NCBI RefSeq assembly: GCF_000497575.1
Contig: NZ_APJI01000020.1
Span: 62,001-126,000, forward strand
Length of the DNA stretch: 64,000 nucleotides
Reading direction: 5' to 3'
Source of the DNA: Afipia sp. OHSU_II-C1
Lineage (GTDB): Bacteria; Pseudomonadota; Alphaproteobacteria; Rhizobiales; Xanthobacteraceae
Part shown: in pieces, positions 46,114 to 55,662 of the stretch
Layout: each line of letters starts with the position of its first letter
Numbering within the stretch: position 1 is the first letter of the stretch
Notes under the pieces: model-generated
The model's input: the letters and a program-made list of their open reading frames with translations, nothing else
Told to the model about the DNA's origin: nothing
Database searches by the model: none
Translations under genes and position numbers: made by a program

Positions 46114-47135
46114 CACGACCACCCGTGCCGGCCGCGCCACAAGAGCCACAGGAAAAACGGCGCACCGACGACTGCGGTGAGGATGCCGAGCGGCACTTCA
46201 ATGCGTCCCAGCGACCGCGCCAGCGTATCGACCAGCACGAGATAGCTCGCGCCCATCAGCATCGCCGCCGGCAGCAGCCGCTCGAAATTCGGGCCGACCA
46301 GCATCCGCGCGATGTGCGGGATCACCAGACCGACCCAGCCGATCACGCCGGAGATCGCCACCACACTGGCCGTGATCAGCGTCGCCGCCGCGATCACAAC
46401 GACCCGCAAGCGACCGGATTCGACGCCGAGCGACTTGGCCTCCTCGTCGCCCAGGGACAGCACGTTGATCTGCCAGCGCAGCAGCACCAGCGGCACGAGG
46501 CCGATCGCGACCGCCGGCATGACATTCCACAGATCGCCCCCGCGCACGCTGGCGAGGCTGCCGAGCAGCCAGAACGTAATCGCAGGAAGCTGATCGTAAG
46601 GGTCGGCCAGAATTTTCAGCAGCGAGATCGCCGCGCCTGCCAGCGCGCCGACCACCACGCCGCCGAGCACAAGCACCAGAGTGGGATCGCGGCCGCGCAC
46701 CGCGACTGCGATCAGATAGACGAGCCCCACCGTCGCTAGGCCGCCGCCGAAGGCAAGCATCTGGATCGCGAACACCGGCAGCGACAGGAAAATGCCGATC
46801 ACCGCGCCGAGGCCCGCGCCTGCCGAGACGCCGAGCACATCGGGCGAGACCAGCGGATTGCGAAACAGCCCCTGATAGACGACGCCCGCGCCTGCGAGCG
46901 AAGCCCCGACGATCAAACCCGCCAGCACACGCGGACCGCGAATGCCGAACAGCACGCGCTGTTCGGCGGTCTGCGGCAGATCGCCCGACCATGCGTTCGA
47001 TAGCGCGCGGAAAAAGCCGTCGAGCGTGACAGGAAATGCGCCGACGGTCAGACCGATCGCCGCGGCAGCAGCGGCCAGCACTGCGAGACCGGGAATGATC
47101 CAGGAGACTCGCGATGCCGCGCGCTGTGCCGTCAT
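46113..47135 (-). CDS. ABC transporter permease, FecCD/BtuC type
   Basis: 340 residues with nine or ten membrane helices. Hallmarks are GPRVLAGLIVGASLAGAGVVYQGLFRNPLVSPDVLGVSAGAG at the N-terminal side and the L-loop/coupling segment. FecCD permeases serve vitamin B12, siderophore, haem and, in the MolBC case, molybdate. ATG 47135 overlaps the stop of the binding-protein gene. Reading upstream of this ATG gives non-family sequence. Confidence 0.92.
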   Translation of the reverse strand: MTAQRAASRVSWIIPGLAVLAAAAAAIGLTVGAFPVTLDGFFRALSNAWSGDLPQTAEQRVLFGIRGPRVLAGLIVGASLAGAGVVYQGLFRNPLVSPDVLGVSAGAGLGAVIGIFLSLPVFAIQMLAFGGGLATVGLVYLIAVAVRGRDPTLVLVLGGVVVGALAGAAISLLKILADPYDQLPAITFWLLGSLASVRGGDLWNVMPAVAIGLVPLVLLRWQINVLSLGDEEAKSLGVESGRLRVVVIAAATLITASVVAISGVIGWVGLVIPHIARMLVGPNFERLLPAAMLMGASYLVLVDTLARSLGRIEVPLGILTAVVGAPFFLWLLWRGRHGWS

Positions 47136-48205
47136 CGGCGTGCCGGAATTGACGGCGGCTTGCCGTCCGCCCATGCGATCAGCGTATCGAGATCGCTGTC
47201 CGCGACATCGACATGGTAGAACAGCCTGTAGAACGCGCGCGTGTCCTGCCGGATATCGAACGGAAAGCGCGCGCCGTGAAACAGATTGGCGAGCCAGCGC
47301 AGCCCGATCAGCCGGTTGATCGACGGCGGCCGGTCGATCCAGCCGAACGGCGCGGTCGGCGCGAGATAGACGCGGCCCTCTTTCACCGCCTTGAGGCCCT
47401 GCCACAGCGGATCGCCGCCCTTGGCGATCTTGTCGTGGAAGTTGCGATCCCATGTGATGATGACGTCGGGATTCCAGGCGAGGATCTGTTCGGGCGACAC
47501 ATTGGCGATGCCGCGACGCTGATCCTGCGCGTCGGCGACGTTGCGCCCTCCTGCGCGCTCGATGATCTCGGTGTTGATCGAGCCGCGAAGTCCTGTCTCC
47601 AGCCCATCCGGCCCGCGCGCGAGATAGACACGCGGACGCTGATCCTCCTCAATGCCCGCAAGCGTCGTGTCGAGGCTCTTGAACAAATCGTCAGAATACT
47701 TTGCAAGCGCCTCGCCGCGCTCCGGCACGCCAAAGATATTGCCGAGCAGCCGGAACGAGGACGCCGTCGATTCAAAGCGCCCGTCGATCAGCACATAGGG
47801 AATGCCGGTGCGCTGCTGCACGCTGTCGGCCAGCGATGCAAAAGTCTGCCGCACCGAACCGTAGTCCATGATCAGATCCGGCCTGATCTTCAGCACGGTC
47901 TCGACATTGGCGGTGTCGCCGCGTCCGGTGAGCAGGCCGACCTCCGGCAGATCGCGCTGGCGAGGTGCGATAAACGGACGCTCCTCGGCGCGAAGCGCGC
48001 GCGGCCAGCCCACCATGGTTTCGGCCCGCATCGCATAGACCACCACCGAGGCCGGGCCGCCGGCCGCAAACACCTTGTCGATACGATCCGGCAATTCGAC
48101 GCTTCGACCGGCGGAATCCGTCACCGTGCGCGCGGCGCGCGCCGGCCGCGCCAGCAGCATCAGGCTGGCGCCGGCCACGAACGATCGCCGCTCAATGCGG
48201 ATCAT
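47132..48205 (-). CDS. Periplasmic substrate-binding protein, TroA/MolA-like
   Basis: 357 residues. The signal peptide is SFVAGASLMLLARPARAAR, with a double-Arg start (ERRSF) that may make it a Tat substrate. The two lobes contain SAGRSVELPDRIDKVFA, the PDLIMDYG segment, GIPYVLIDG and EQILAWNPDVIITW, all typical of class III (BtuF-fold) binding proteins. The match to the MolA-like group, which binds molybdate or tungstate, is suggested by these segments and by the adjacent molbindin. It is separated from molbindin by 7 bases. Confidence 0.85.
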   Translation of the reverse strand: MIRIERRSFVAGASLMLLARPARAARTVTDSAGRSVELPDRIDKVFAAGGPASVVVYAMRAETMVGWPRALRAEERPFIAPRQRDLPEVGLLTGRGDTANVETVLKIRPDLIMDYGSVRQTFASLADSVQQRTGIPYVLIDGRFESTASSFRLLGNIFGVPERGEALAKYSDDLFKSLDTTLAGIEEDQRPRVYLARGPDGLETGLRGSINTEIIERAGGRNVADAQDQRRGIANVSPEQILAWNPDVIITWDRNFHDKIAKGGDPLWQGLKAVKEGRVYLAPTAPFGWIDRPPSINRLIGLRWLANLFHGARFPFDIRQDTRAFYRLFYHVDVADSDLDTLIAWADGKPPSIPARR

Positions 48206-48212
48206 GGCTGCC

Positions 48213-48422
48213 TCAGTCGATGCCCACCATGACGTCGCTCGCCTTGACGATGGCGTAGACCTGCTTGCCGACTTCGAGATTCAACTCCTCAACCGAGGTC
48301 CTGGTGATGGCCGATGTCACGATAACGCCGCCGCCGATGTCGATCTTCACATGGCTGGTGGTGACGCCGTGGTCGATGGCGACGACCTTGCCCTTGAGCT
48401 GATTGCGCGCGCTGATCTTCAT
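48213..48422 (-). CDS. Molbindin (single TOBE/Mop domain)
   Basis: 69 residues, one Mop domain: ISARNQLKGKVVAIDHGVTT, HVKIDIGGGVIVTSAITRTS and the C-terminal KQVYAIVKASDVMVGID. Such small proteins bind molybdate and serve as storage or homeostasis proteins. As the first gene of the ABC operon it points to molybdate/tungstate as the transported ion. CGGAG lies about 12 bases before the start. Confidence 0.93.
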   Translation of the reverse strand: MKISARNQLKGKVVAIDHGVTTSHVKIDIGGGVIVTSAITRTSVEELNLEVGKQVYAIVKASDVMVGID

Positions 48423-48450
48423 TCCGTGATCTCCGTGTGACGGGGCAACA

Positions 48451-48478
48451 AAAAGGGCGGCCCGTGAGCCGCCCTTTT
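48451..48478 (-). terminator. Bidirectional terminator after pckA
   Basis: AAAAGGGCGGC (48451-48461), six bases, GCCGCCCTTTT (48468-48478): a perfect 11-bp stem with A and T runs at both edges. It lies 26 bases after the pckA stop and just before molbindin, so it separates the two transcription units; read-through could still feed the molbindin operon. Confidence 0.85.
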
Positions 48479-48504
48479 ATACGTCAAAACCGGTACGAAG
48501 GAAC

Positions 48505-50121
48505 TCACTCCGCGGCGAGCTTGACCTCGGGAGCGGCGGCGCGGACGTCCGCGTCGACCTGCTTTTCGAACTGCTCGAAGTTCTTCTGGAACATGCCGAC
48601 CAGCGCGCGCGCGGTCTTGTCGAACTCGGCCTTGTCCTTCCAGGTGTTGACCGGATCGAGAATGTCGGTCGGCACGCCTTCCAGCGCGGTCGGGACCGCG
48701 AAGCCGAAATACTTGTCGGTGCGGAACTGGGCGTTGCGCAGCGAGCCGTTCAGCGCTGCGGTCAGCAACGCACGGGTCACCTTGATCGGCATGCGGGTGC
48801 CGACGCCGTACTTGCCGCCGGTCCAGCCGGTGTTGACCACCCAGCAATCGACGTTGTGCTTGGCGATCAGCTCCTTCAGCAGCTTGCCGTATTCGGCGGG
48901 ATCGCGCGGCAGGAACGGCGAGCCAAAGCAGGCCGAGAATTCCGGCACCGGCTCGTTGCCGAGGCCGCGCTCGGTGCCCGCGACCTTCGCGGTGTAGCCC
49001 GAGAGGAAGTGATACATCGCCTGCGCCGGGGTCAGCTTGGCGATCGGCGGCATCACGCCGAACGCGTCGGCGGCGAGCATCACCAGATTCTTCGGATGAC
49101 CGGCGCGGCCGGTGCGCGAGGCATTCGGGATCGCTTCGAGCGGATAGGCCGAACGGGTGTTCTCGGTCTTGGAGCCGTCGTCGAAGTCAGGCTCGCGGGT
49201 GAGCGGATCGAGCACGACGTTTTCGAGCACGGCGCCGAAGCAGATGCTTGCGTCATAGATCGCGGGCTCAGCCTCACGCGACAGCTTGATGGTCTTGGCG
49301 TAGCAGCCGCCTTCGAAATTGAAGATTCCGTCCGGACCCCAGCCGGTCTCGTCGTCGCCGATCAGCGTGCGGTTCGGATCAGCGGAGAGCGTGGTCTTGC
49401 CGGTGCCGGAAAGACCGAAGAAAATCGCGCTGTCGCCGTTCGGGCCGACGTTGGCCGAGCAGTGCATCGGCATCACGCCCTGCGCAGGCAGGAAGTAGTT
49501 CAGCGTGGTGAACACCGACTTCTTCATTTCGCCGGCATACTGGCTGCCCGCGATCAGAACGATCTTGCGGGTGAAGTCGATGGCGACGACGTTCTCGGAC
49601 TTGCAGCCATGGCGCTTCGGATCGGCGCGGAAGCTCGGAAGGTCGATGATGGTGAGTTCCGGCACGAAGCTCGCAAGCTCAGCCGTTTCAGGGCGGCGCA
49701 GCAGCGTGCGGATGAACAGCGAGTGCCACGCCATTTCGGTGAACACGCGCGTCTTGATCTGGAATTTCGGATCGGCGCCGCCGTAGAGATCCTGCGCGAA
49801 GAGGGTCATGCCTTCGCAGTGCTTGAGGAAGTCCTGATACAGGGCTTCGAACTGCTCTGAGGTGATCGACTGGTTGCCGCCCCACCACATGGTCTTGTCG
49901 GTGAGCGCATCGCGCACCGTGAACTTGTCTTTCGGCGAGCGCCCGGTGAAGACGCCGGTTTCCGCGACAAGCGCGCCGCCGGCGGACAGTTCGGCTTCAT
50001 TGTTGCGCAGCGAATGCTCGTAAAGCGGCGCTGTGCCGAGATTCCAGTTCACCTGTTTGAGATTTTTGAAACCGAATTTGTCGGCGCCGAAGGCACCGTT
50101 GCGCACACCCGTCTCTTGCAC
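48505..50121 (-). CDS. pckA: Phosphoenolpyruvate carboxykinase (ATP)
   Basis: 538 residues, starting with GTG at 50121 (GGGAG seven bases upstream). Motifs are [12 protein letters not shown], the kinase-1a loop [17 protein letters not shown], and the kinase-2 region; the active-site Lys/Asp metals are present. It makes PEP from oxaloacetate, the entry to gluconeogenesis. Its neighbours chvI/chvG, hprK and the EIIA/HPr are the usual ones in Rhizobiales. The frame runs further upstream but the family start is this GTG. Confidence 0.96.
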   Translation of the reverse strand: MQETGVRNGAFGADKFGFKNLKQVNWNLGTAPLYEHSLRNNEAELSAGGALVAETGVFTGRSPKDKFTVRDALTDKTMWWGGNQSITSEQFEALYQDFLKHCEGMTLFAQDLYGGADPKFQIKTRVFTEMAWHSLFIRTLLRRPETAELASFVPELTIIDLPSFRADPKRHGCKSENVVAIDFTRKIVLIAGSQYAGEMKKSVFTTLNYFLPAQGVMPMHCSANVGPNGDSAIFFGLSGTGKTTLSADPNRTLIGDDETGWGPDGIFNFEGGCYAKTIKLSREAEPAIYDASICFGAVLENVVLDPLTREPDFDDGSKTENTRSAYPLEAIPNASRTGRAGHPKNLVMLAADAFGVMPPIAKLTPAQAMYHFLSGYTAKVAGTERGLGNEPVPEFSACFGSPFLPRDPAEYGKLLKELIAKHNVDCWVVNTGWTGGKYGVGTRMPIKVTRALLTAALNGSLRNAQFRTDKYFGFAVPTALEGVPTDILDPVNTWKDKAEFDKTARALVGMFQKNFEQFEKQVDADVRAAAPEVKLAAE

Positions 50122-50499
50122 TTTAAGAATCTCCCACAAAGACCGCGTATCGTTTCGCGCGGCTGTCGCCAAACGCCCCTGTCGCGGATGCCGGGGATCA
50201 TAACTCCCGGGCCTCAATCCGGCGACTTATTAGTGGCCAACGCGCAGCTTGCCAAGTCGATCCGTCATATTGCGGTAAAGATCGCCGGGCCCTGCCGAAA
50301 ACAGGTTGAATTTCACGGGCTTGCGAGGAGCGTGCCGCGGCGGGACAGGTATTCCGCGAGCCTGCCGCACTGCGGCAGAGCGCGGACGGCGCGGCGCGAT
50401 GCCGCTGGAGGGCGCCTTGTTCCCCGCTCGGCGCGTCGCTGTAATCGCCCCCGCGTCTGCGCGGATTGCGCGCGGGAACGGCAACACCGGGAGTGTCGG
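50122..50499. other. Gap between pckA and the RidA gene
   Basis: 378 bases between divergent genes. It should hold the promoters of pckA (minus strand) and of the RidA-like gene. I see no open frame with a believable product, no tRNA and no strong terminator. GC-rich dyads near 50320-50400 are short and not convincing. Confidence 0.4.
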
Positions 50500-50949
50500 A
50501 TGCGGAAATCTTTGAGCGTTGTGTCGAGCGTGATGATGTTGGCGATGGCGGGGATGGCCCACGCCCAGGAGAAGAAAGTGATTTCGACACCGGATGCGCC
50601 GCAGGCGATCGGGCCGTACTCGCAGGCCATTCGCGCGGGCAAGACGGTGTATCTCGCCGGACAGATCTCAATCGATCCCAAGACCAAGCAGCTTGTCACC
50701 GGCACCATCGAAGAGCAGACCAAGCTGGTGCTGGAGAACCTGAAAGCCGTGCTCGCGGCCGACGGCCTGACAATGGATCACGTCGTCTCGACCAGCGTGT
50801 TTCTGAAAGACCTGAACGAGTTCGCAAAGATGAACGAGGTCTACGGCACCTATTTCAAGAATGCGCCGCCCGCTCGCGCCACAGTGGAAGTCGCACGCCT
50901 GCCGCGCGATGTGAAAGTCGAAATTTCCGCGATCGCCGTCCATCCGTAA
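50500..50949 (+). CDS. Secreted RidA-like protein
   Basis: 149 residues. The first 22 are a signal peptide (SVVSSVMMLAMAGMAHA, cleavage likely before QEKK), unusual for this family. The RidA (YjgF/YER057c/UK114) domain has PDAPQAIGPYSQAIRAGKTV, GQISIDP and the conserved arginine in PARATVEVARLP that in RidA helps hydrolyse enamine intermediates. Location in the periplasm means it is unlikely to do the cytoplasmic RidA job. ATG 50500 is chosen with GGGAG seven bases upstream. Confidence 0.85.
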   Translation: MRKSLSVVSSVMMLAMAGMAHAQEKKVISTPDAPQAIGPYSQAIRAGKTVYLAGQISIDPKTKQLVTGTIEEQTKLVLENLKAVLAADGLTMDHVVSTSVFLKDLNEFAKMNEVYGTYFKNAPPARATVEVARLPRDVKVEISAIAVHP

Positions 50950-50976
50950 GTCTGGACTGTGCGACCGGGCAGGCCG

Positions 50977-51711
50977 TTACACGCCGGCCCGCGCCTGTTC
51001 GGCCAGCTCCTTCAATGCCTTCCGCAGCGCGCCTGGCGTGGTGATCCGCTGCGGGAAATCGAGCCGGAGGGTGCGCCGGTCATCCTGCATGTCGAGGCCC
51101 TCGGGATCGCAGCCGGTGCAGCGCCATGCCCCCGCGCCGGCATCGAGCAGCTTCGTTGCATAGAGATTCATCGTGTCGGCGTGATCGGCATTCATGTGCG
51201 CGACGATGTCCGGCTCAGCTTCGAGCATGGCCTCGGCACCGGTGAGATCGGTCAGGAAATCCTTCGGTGCGATATCGACGATGCGGCCGAAGCCCGCCAC
51301 CAGATGCACGTCCTTGGGCACAATGCGGAAAAACGAAAAGTCCTTGAAGCCGACGAAATCCTCAGCCGAGGGATGAGCCGCGAGATAGCGCCGCCGTGCC
51401 AGCTCAGCGTCGTCGCCCTGCACTTCCTCGGCGGCCCCGGCGAGCATGATGCGTGCGCCCTCCAGGGGATCGCCGGGCACGCGCTCGTCCAGCATCAGCG
51501 AAACCCGCGGATCGTTCAGAATATTCATGGTGTGGATCGCAAGCCGCGAGATCAGCAGGACCGGAGACCCGTCCGGCATTGATGCAACATTGACCAGTGA
51601 GCAATAGGGATCGCCGCTCCCGGGCATCAGCGTCGCCAGCGCCCCCTGACGACTGCGGCCAAGCAGCGAACGGGTCAGACGGGCCGGTTTGACGTGTACG
51701 GAGGGGTCCAT
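50977..51711 (-). CDS. HugZ-like pyridoxamine 5'-phosphate oxidase-fold protein
   Basis: 244 residues. The split-barrel FMN-binding-like fold covers about 10-150 (SRQGALATLMPGSGDPYCSLVNV, DPRVSLMLDER) and a C-terminal DUF2470 part (HMNADHADTMNLYA). This is the HugZ/HutZ haem-degradation arrangement; here the role is inferred. No haem-uptake gene is in sight. ATG 51711 is chosen; an earlier start adds non-family residues. Confidence 0.82.
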   Translation of the reverse strand: MDPSVHVKPARLTRSLLGRSRQGALATLMPGSGDPYCSLVNVASMPDGSPVLLISRLAIHTMNILNDPRVSLMLDERVPGDPLEGARIMLAGAAEEVQGDDAELARRRYLAAHPSAEDFVGFKDFSFFRIVPKDVHLVAGFGRIVDIAPKDFLTDLTGAEAMLEAEPDIVAHMNADHADTMNLYATKLLDAGAGAWRCTGCDPEGLDMQDDRRTLRLDFPQRITTPGALRKALKELAEQARAGV

Positions 51712-51955
51712 GGATGGCCTGAATTCATTGGTTAACGGGGCTTTTTTCCGGCGATAAGGGGTTATTTCGGTGGGTTCCAAGTTTATATAGGGGCTCACGG
51801 TTCGCAATTCGTGCGCGCTGGGAACTCGGTCACATTTCAGCCCAGCTTGCATTGCTCGTTGGCACCCAAGCGAACGCCTTATTTCACGGCATCCGGTCTT
51901 GTCCGGTCAGTAAACAGTCGCCACGCCCGAAACTATCGATTTGGAAAGCAGGTCC

Positions 51956-52657
51956 ATGCCCACAATCGCCCTGGTCGATGACGACCGCAACATTCTCACG
52001 TCGGTCTCGATCGCGCTGGAAGCCGAAGGCTACCGGATCATGACCTATACCGATGGCGCATCGGCGCTCGACGGCTTCAAGACAAGCCCGCCGGACCTTG
52101 CCATCCTCGACATCAAGATGCCGCGCATGGACGGCATGGAAACGCTGCGCCGGCTGCGCCAGAAGTCGGACCTGCCGGTGATCTTCCTCACCTCCAAGGA
52201 CGAGGAAATCGATGAGCTGTTCGGCCTCAAGATGGGCGCCGACGATTTCATCCGCAAACCGTTCTCCCAGCGCCTGCTGGTCGAGCGCGTCAAGGCGGTG
52301 CTGCGCCGCGCGGTGCCGAAAGACGCCGCCGCCGCGCCGAAGGAAATGGACGCCAAGGCGCTCGAGCGCGGGCTGCTGCGCATGGACCCCGAACGCCACA
52401 CCTGCACCTGGAAGAATGAACCGGTGACGCTCACCGTCACCGAATTCCTGATTCTTCAGGCGCTGGCGACGCGGCCCGGTGTGGTGAAGAGCCGCAACGC
52501 GCTCATGGATGCGGCCTATGACGATCAGGTCTATGTCGACGACCGCACCATCGACAGCCACATCAAGCGCCTGCGCAAGAAGTTCAAGGCCGCCGACGAC
52601 GACTTCGAGATGATCGAAACCCTGTACGGCGTCGGCTATCGCTTCAAGGAAACCTGA
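51956..52657 (+). CDS. chvI: Response regulator ChvI
   Basis: 233 residues. Receiver domain (about 1-120): IALVDDDRN with the acidic pocket, phosphoacceptor Asp in [13 protein letters not shown], and the conserved Lys in IRKPF. The OmpR-type winged helix follows ([26 protein letters not shown]). With ChvG it senses acid and envelope stress in Rhizobiales and regulates virulence and symbiosis genes. ATG 51956 is used; TTG 51941 is a possible earlier start. Confidence 0.95.
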   Translation: MPTIALVDDDRNILTSVSIALEAEGYRIMTYTDGASALDGFKTSPPDLAILDIKMPRMDGMETLRRLRQKSDLPVIFLTSKDEEIDELFGLKMGADDFIRKPFSQRLLVERVKAVLRRAVPKDAAAAPKEMDAKALERGLLRMDPERHTCTWKNEPVTLTVTEFLILQALATRPGVVKSRNALMDAAYDDQVYVDDRTIDSHIKRLRKKFKAADDDFEMIETLYGVGYRFKET

Positions 52658-52779
52658 TCGTTCCGGCATGCGCCACGGACGGAACTGATCCGGCGACCGC
52701 GCCGTGTGACGGGTCGCTCGCATGCCGGTTGATTGCTATAATCGGCCGATCTCGAACCGAACAATCGGGCGTCTAGCCA

Positions 52780-54609
52780 TTGCTTGATCGAACGCAGCAT
52801 GACCGCGACGACGATGACGAAGCCAGTGCTCCGCCGCTTGCTCCGGTCGTCGACGCGCCTGCCGAATCGGCGGCCGAGACGACGAGCCGCGGCTGGCGCA
52901 GCCCGCTCGATCTGATCAAGCGCGCCGGGCGCTATTTCGCGGCGCTGACCTTCTCGAGCCTCACCCGCCGCATCGTCTCGCTCAACCTAATCGGCCTGTG
53001 CGCGATGCTGGCCGGCATCCTCTATCTGTCGCAATTCCGCGCCGGCCTGATCGACGCGCGCGCGCAAAGTCTCCTTGTGCAGGCCGAAATCATCTCGGGC
53101 GCGATCGCCGCCTCGGCCACGGTCGAGACCAACGCCATCACCGTCGACCCGGAACGTCTGCTGGATCTGAAGCCCGGTGAGACCTACGGCCCGAGCGACG
53201 AAACGCTGAGCAACATCGATTTCCCGATCAACCCCGAGCGTGTTGCGCCGGTGCTGCGGCGGCTGATTTCGCCGACCAAGACCCGCGCCCGCATTTACGA
53301 TCGCGACGGCGTGCTGGTGCTCGACAGCCGCAACCTTTACGGCCGGGGCGACGTCATGCGCTTCGAACTGGCGCCGCCGAATGCCGAAAAGCCGGGCTTC
53401 GCCGAAAAGACCATGATCGCGATCCGCACCTGGCTCAACCGCGGCGACCTGCCGCTGTACCGCGAACTCGGACCGGAAAACGGCAACGGCTATCAGGAAG
53501 TCCAGCAGGCGCTCGACGGCCGCAAGGGCAGCATGGTGCGAATCAACGACCGCGGCGAAGTGATCGTCTCGGTGTCGGTGCCGGTGCAGCGTTTCCGCGC
53601 GGTCCACGGCGCGCTGATGCTCTCGACCCAGGGCGACGACATCGACCAGCTCGTGACCGCAGAGCGCCTCGCCATCCTCAAGGTGTTCGGCATCGCGGCA
53701 GGTGTGATGATCCTGCTGTCGCTGCTGCTCGCCTCGACCATTGCCGGTCCGATGCGCCGTCTCGCCGACAGCGCCGAGCGCGTCCGCCGCCGCATCAAGA
53801 CCCGCGTCGAGATTCCGGACTTCACCTCGCGCGGCGACGAGATCGGCCATCTGTCGCGCGCACTGCGCGACATGACCGATGCGCTCTACAACCGCATCGA
53901 GGGCATCGAGCGCTTCGCCGCTGATGTCGCGCACGAACTGAAGAACCCGCTGACATCGATGCGCTCGGCAGTCGAGACGCTGCCGCTGGCGCGATCCGAC
54001 GACAGCCGTTCGCGGCTCTTGGCTGTGATCGAACACGATGTGCGCAGGCTCGACCGCCTGATCTCCGACATTTCCGACGCCAGCCGTCTCGATGCCGAGT
54101 TGCAGCGGCAGGATGTCGAGCCGGTCGATATGCGCCGTCTGCTCAACACGCTGGTCTCGGTCGCCAATGAAACCCAGCACGGCACCGAGGTCACCGTCGA
54201 AGCGCGCTTCGAGGGCAAGCCCACCGACAGCTTCTCGGTGCCGGGACACGACTCGCGGCTCGGTCAGGTGATTTCGAATCTCCTGAGCAACGCGCAATCG
54301 TTCTCGCGTCCGGGCAGCAAGGTCCGCATCGTCTGCCGCCGCCTCAAATCCGAGATCGAGATCGTGATCGACGATGACGGCACCGGCATCCGGCCAGGCG
54401 CGCTCGAGAAAATCTTCGAGCGCTTCTACACCGACCGGCCGCATCAGGGCTTCGGCCAGAACTCCGGCCTCGGGCTCTCAATCTCCAAACAGATCGTGGA
54501 AGCCCATGGCGGACGCATCTGGGCGGAAAACCGCGCCGGTCCGCTCGATGCCGAAGGCGATGCCCGCATTGCCGGCGCCCGCTTCACGGTCCGGCTGCCC
54601 GCCATATGA
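52780..54609 (+). CDS. chvG: Sensor histidine kinase ChvG
   Basis: 609 residues starting at TTG. An acidic/proline-rich N-terminus (about 1-45) precedes the first membrane helix (IVSLNLIGLCAMLAGILYL), an extracytoplasmic sensor region (about 90-305), a second helix, HAMP, and the kinase: FAADVAHELKNPLTSMRSAV (His), N box and DDGTGI and GLGLSI boxes. It phosphorylates ChvI. The lumenal part ends before the second helix. Downstream hprK overlaps by 4 bases (ATGA). Confidence 0.95.
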   Translation: MLDRTQHDRDDDDEASAPPLAPVVDAPAESAAETTSRGWRSPLDLIKRAGRYFAALTFSSLTRRIVSLNLIGLCAMLAGILYLSQFRAGLIDARAQSLLVQAEIISGAIAASATVETNAITVDPERLLDLKPGETYGPSDETLSNIDFPINPERVAPVLRRLISPTKTRARIYDRDGVLVLDSRNLYGRGDVMRFELAPPNAEKPGFAEKTMIAIRTWLNRGDLPLYRELGPENGNGYQEVQQALDGRKGSMVRINDRGEVIVSVSVPVQRFRAVHGALMLSTQGDDIDQLVTAERLAILKVFGIAAGVMILLSLLLASTIAGPMRRLADSAERVRRRIKTRVEIPDFTSRGDEIGHLSRALRDMTDALYNRIEGIERFAADVAHELKNPLTSMRSAVETLPLARSDDSRSRLLAVIEHDVRRLDRLISDISDASRLDAELQRQDVEPVDMRRLLNTLVSVANETQHGTEVTVEARFEGKPTDSFSVPGHDSRLGQVISNLLSNAQSFSRPGSKVRIVCRRLKSEIEIVIDDDGTGIRPGALEKIFERFYTDRPHQGFGQNSGLGLSISKQIVEAHGGRIWAENRAGPLDAEGDARIAGARFTVRLPAI

Positions 54610-55052
54610 CGACGGGCGCCGATGCAAGCATCCATGCCTCCGCGGTGCTGGTCGGCGACCGCGCCGTCCTGATTCGCGGACCCTCAGGCTCCGGCAAGTC
54701 CCGGCTGGCGTTCGATCTGATCCTCGCCGGCCGCGCGGGACAGCTGCCCCTTACCACCCTGATCGGCGACGACCGGGTTCGCCTGACGGACCGCAGCGGC
54801 CGGCTGATCGTGCGGGGGGTGCCCGAACTGGCCGGAATGATCGAAATTCGCGGGCTCGGGATTCGGACCATCGATTTTGCCGCCGAGGCCGCCGTGGGGG
54901 TGGTGGTGGACCTCGATGCTACCGACGCCGAGCGCCTGCCGCCGCCAGAAGCCCTCAAAACCCTGGTTTCCGGGCTGGAAATCGCGCGAATCCCGGTGGC
55001 ACGGGGGTATGGCGCTCTGCCCCTGGTTCTGGCATTCCTTACGACAGTTTAA
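54606..55052 (+). CDS. hprK: HPr kinase/phosphorylase, short alphaproteobacterial form
   Basis: 148 residues, only the kinase domain. Walker A GPSGSGKSRLAFDLILAG (about 22-38) and the HPr kinase signature in the middle are present; the N-terminal domain of Gram-positive HprK is missing, as in other alphaproteobacteria. It should phosphorylate HPr on serine. It joins chvG by overlap and lies before EIIA and HPr, so two-component and phosphotransferase signalling are clustered. Confidence 0.92.
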   Translation: MTTGADASIHASAVLVGDRAVLIRGPSGSGKSRLAFDLILAGRAGQLPLTTLIGDDRVRLTDRSGRLIVRGVPELAGMIEIRGLGIRTIDFAAEAAVGVVVDLDATDAERLPPPEALKTLVSGLEIARIPVARGYGALPLVLAFLTTV

Positions 55053-55260
55053 GGTTTCAAAAGCGAACTCGCGACCTTCTGCTGATTGCTGGCGGCCCCT
55101 TGGTCGCCATATAAGCCATACCCTCGCCACTGAAGACGGCCAGCGCGGACACCTTTTTTAAGGGGGTACGCGGCAAGATCCCCCCTTGCGCCGGGGCTCT
55201 GGATGGTCAACATGTGGCCCTTTCGTGCGGTGCATCAAAAGCGCCCGCGAGGAGTTTTGG

Positions 55261-55662
55261 ATGATTGGTCTAGTACTGGTGACCCACGGGCGTCTTGCCG
55301 ACGAGTTCAAGGCCGCGCTTGAGCACGTGATGGGTCCGCAAAAACAAATCGAAGCGATCACGATTGGCGCCGAAGACGATGCCGATCTGTGTCGCAGCGA
55401 TATTATCGAAGCCGTCAAGCGCGTGGACAGCGGCGATGGCGTTGCGATTCTTACCGACATGTTCGGCGGCACGCCGTCGAACCTCGCGATCTCCTGTATG
55501 AGCCGCCCGAAGGTCGAAGTGCTGGCCGGCATCAACCTGCCGATGCTGGTCAAGCTCGCCAAGGTGCGCGACGACAAGCCGCTGCCCGACGCGATCGCCG
55601 CCGCTCAGGAAGCCGGCCGCAAGTACGTGACGATCGCCAGCAGAGTGCTCGCCGGGAAATGA
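55261..55662 (+). CDS. PTS EIIA component, mannose-type (PtsL/ManX-like)
   Basis: 133 residues. MIGLVLVTHGRLADEF has the phosphorylated His of the mannose-family EIIA (residue 9), followed by ILTDMFGGTPSNLAIS. In alphaproteobacteria this EIIA belongs to an incomplete, regulatory PTS without sugar permease. It overlaps HPr by 4 bases (ATGA). ATG 55261 with GGAG upstream is chosen over upstream starts. Confidence 0.93.
   Translation: MIGLVLVTHGRLADEFKAALEHVMGPQKQIEAITIGAEDDADLCRSDIIEAVKRVDSGDGVAILTDMFGGTPSNLAISCMSRPKVEVLAGINLPMLVKLAKVRDDKPLPDAIAAAQEAGRKYVTIASRVLAGK

Noticed and set aside
50977..51852. Longer start for the HugZ-like protein
   Set aside because: The 47 residues before ATG 51711 have no family similarity and cover the divergent promoter region of chvI.
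52987..54444. Open frame of 485 codons on the - strand
   Set aside because: Antisense of chvG, whose kinase motifs are unmistakable.
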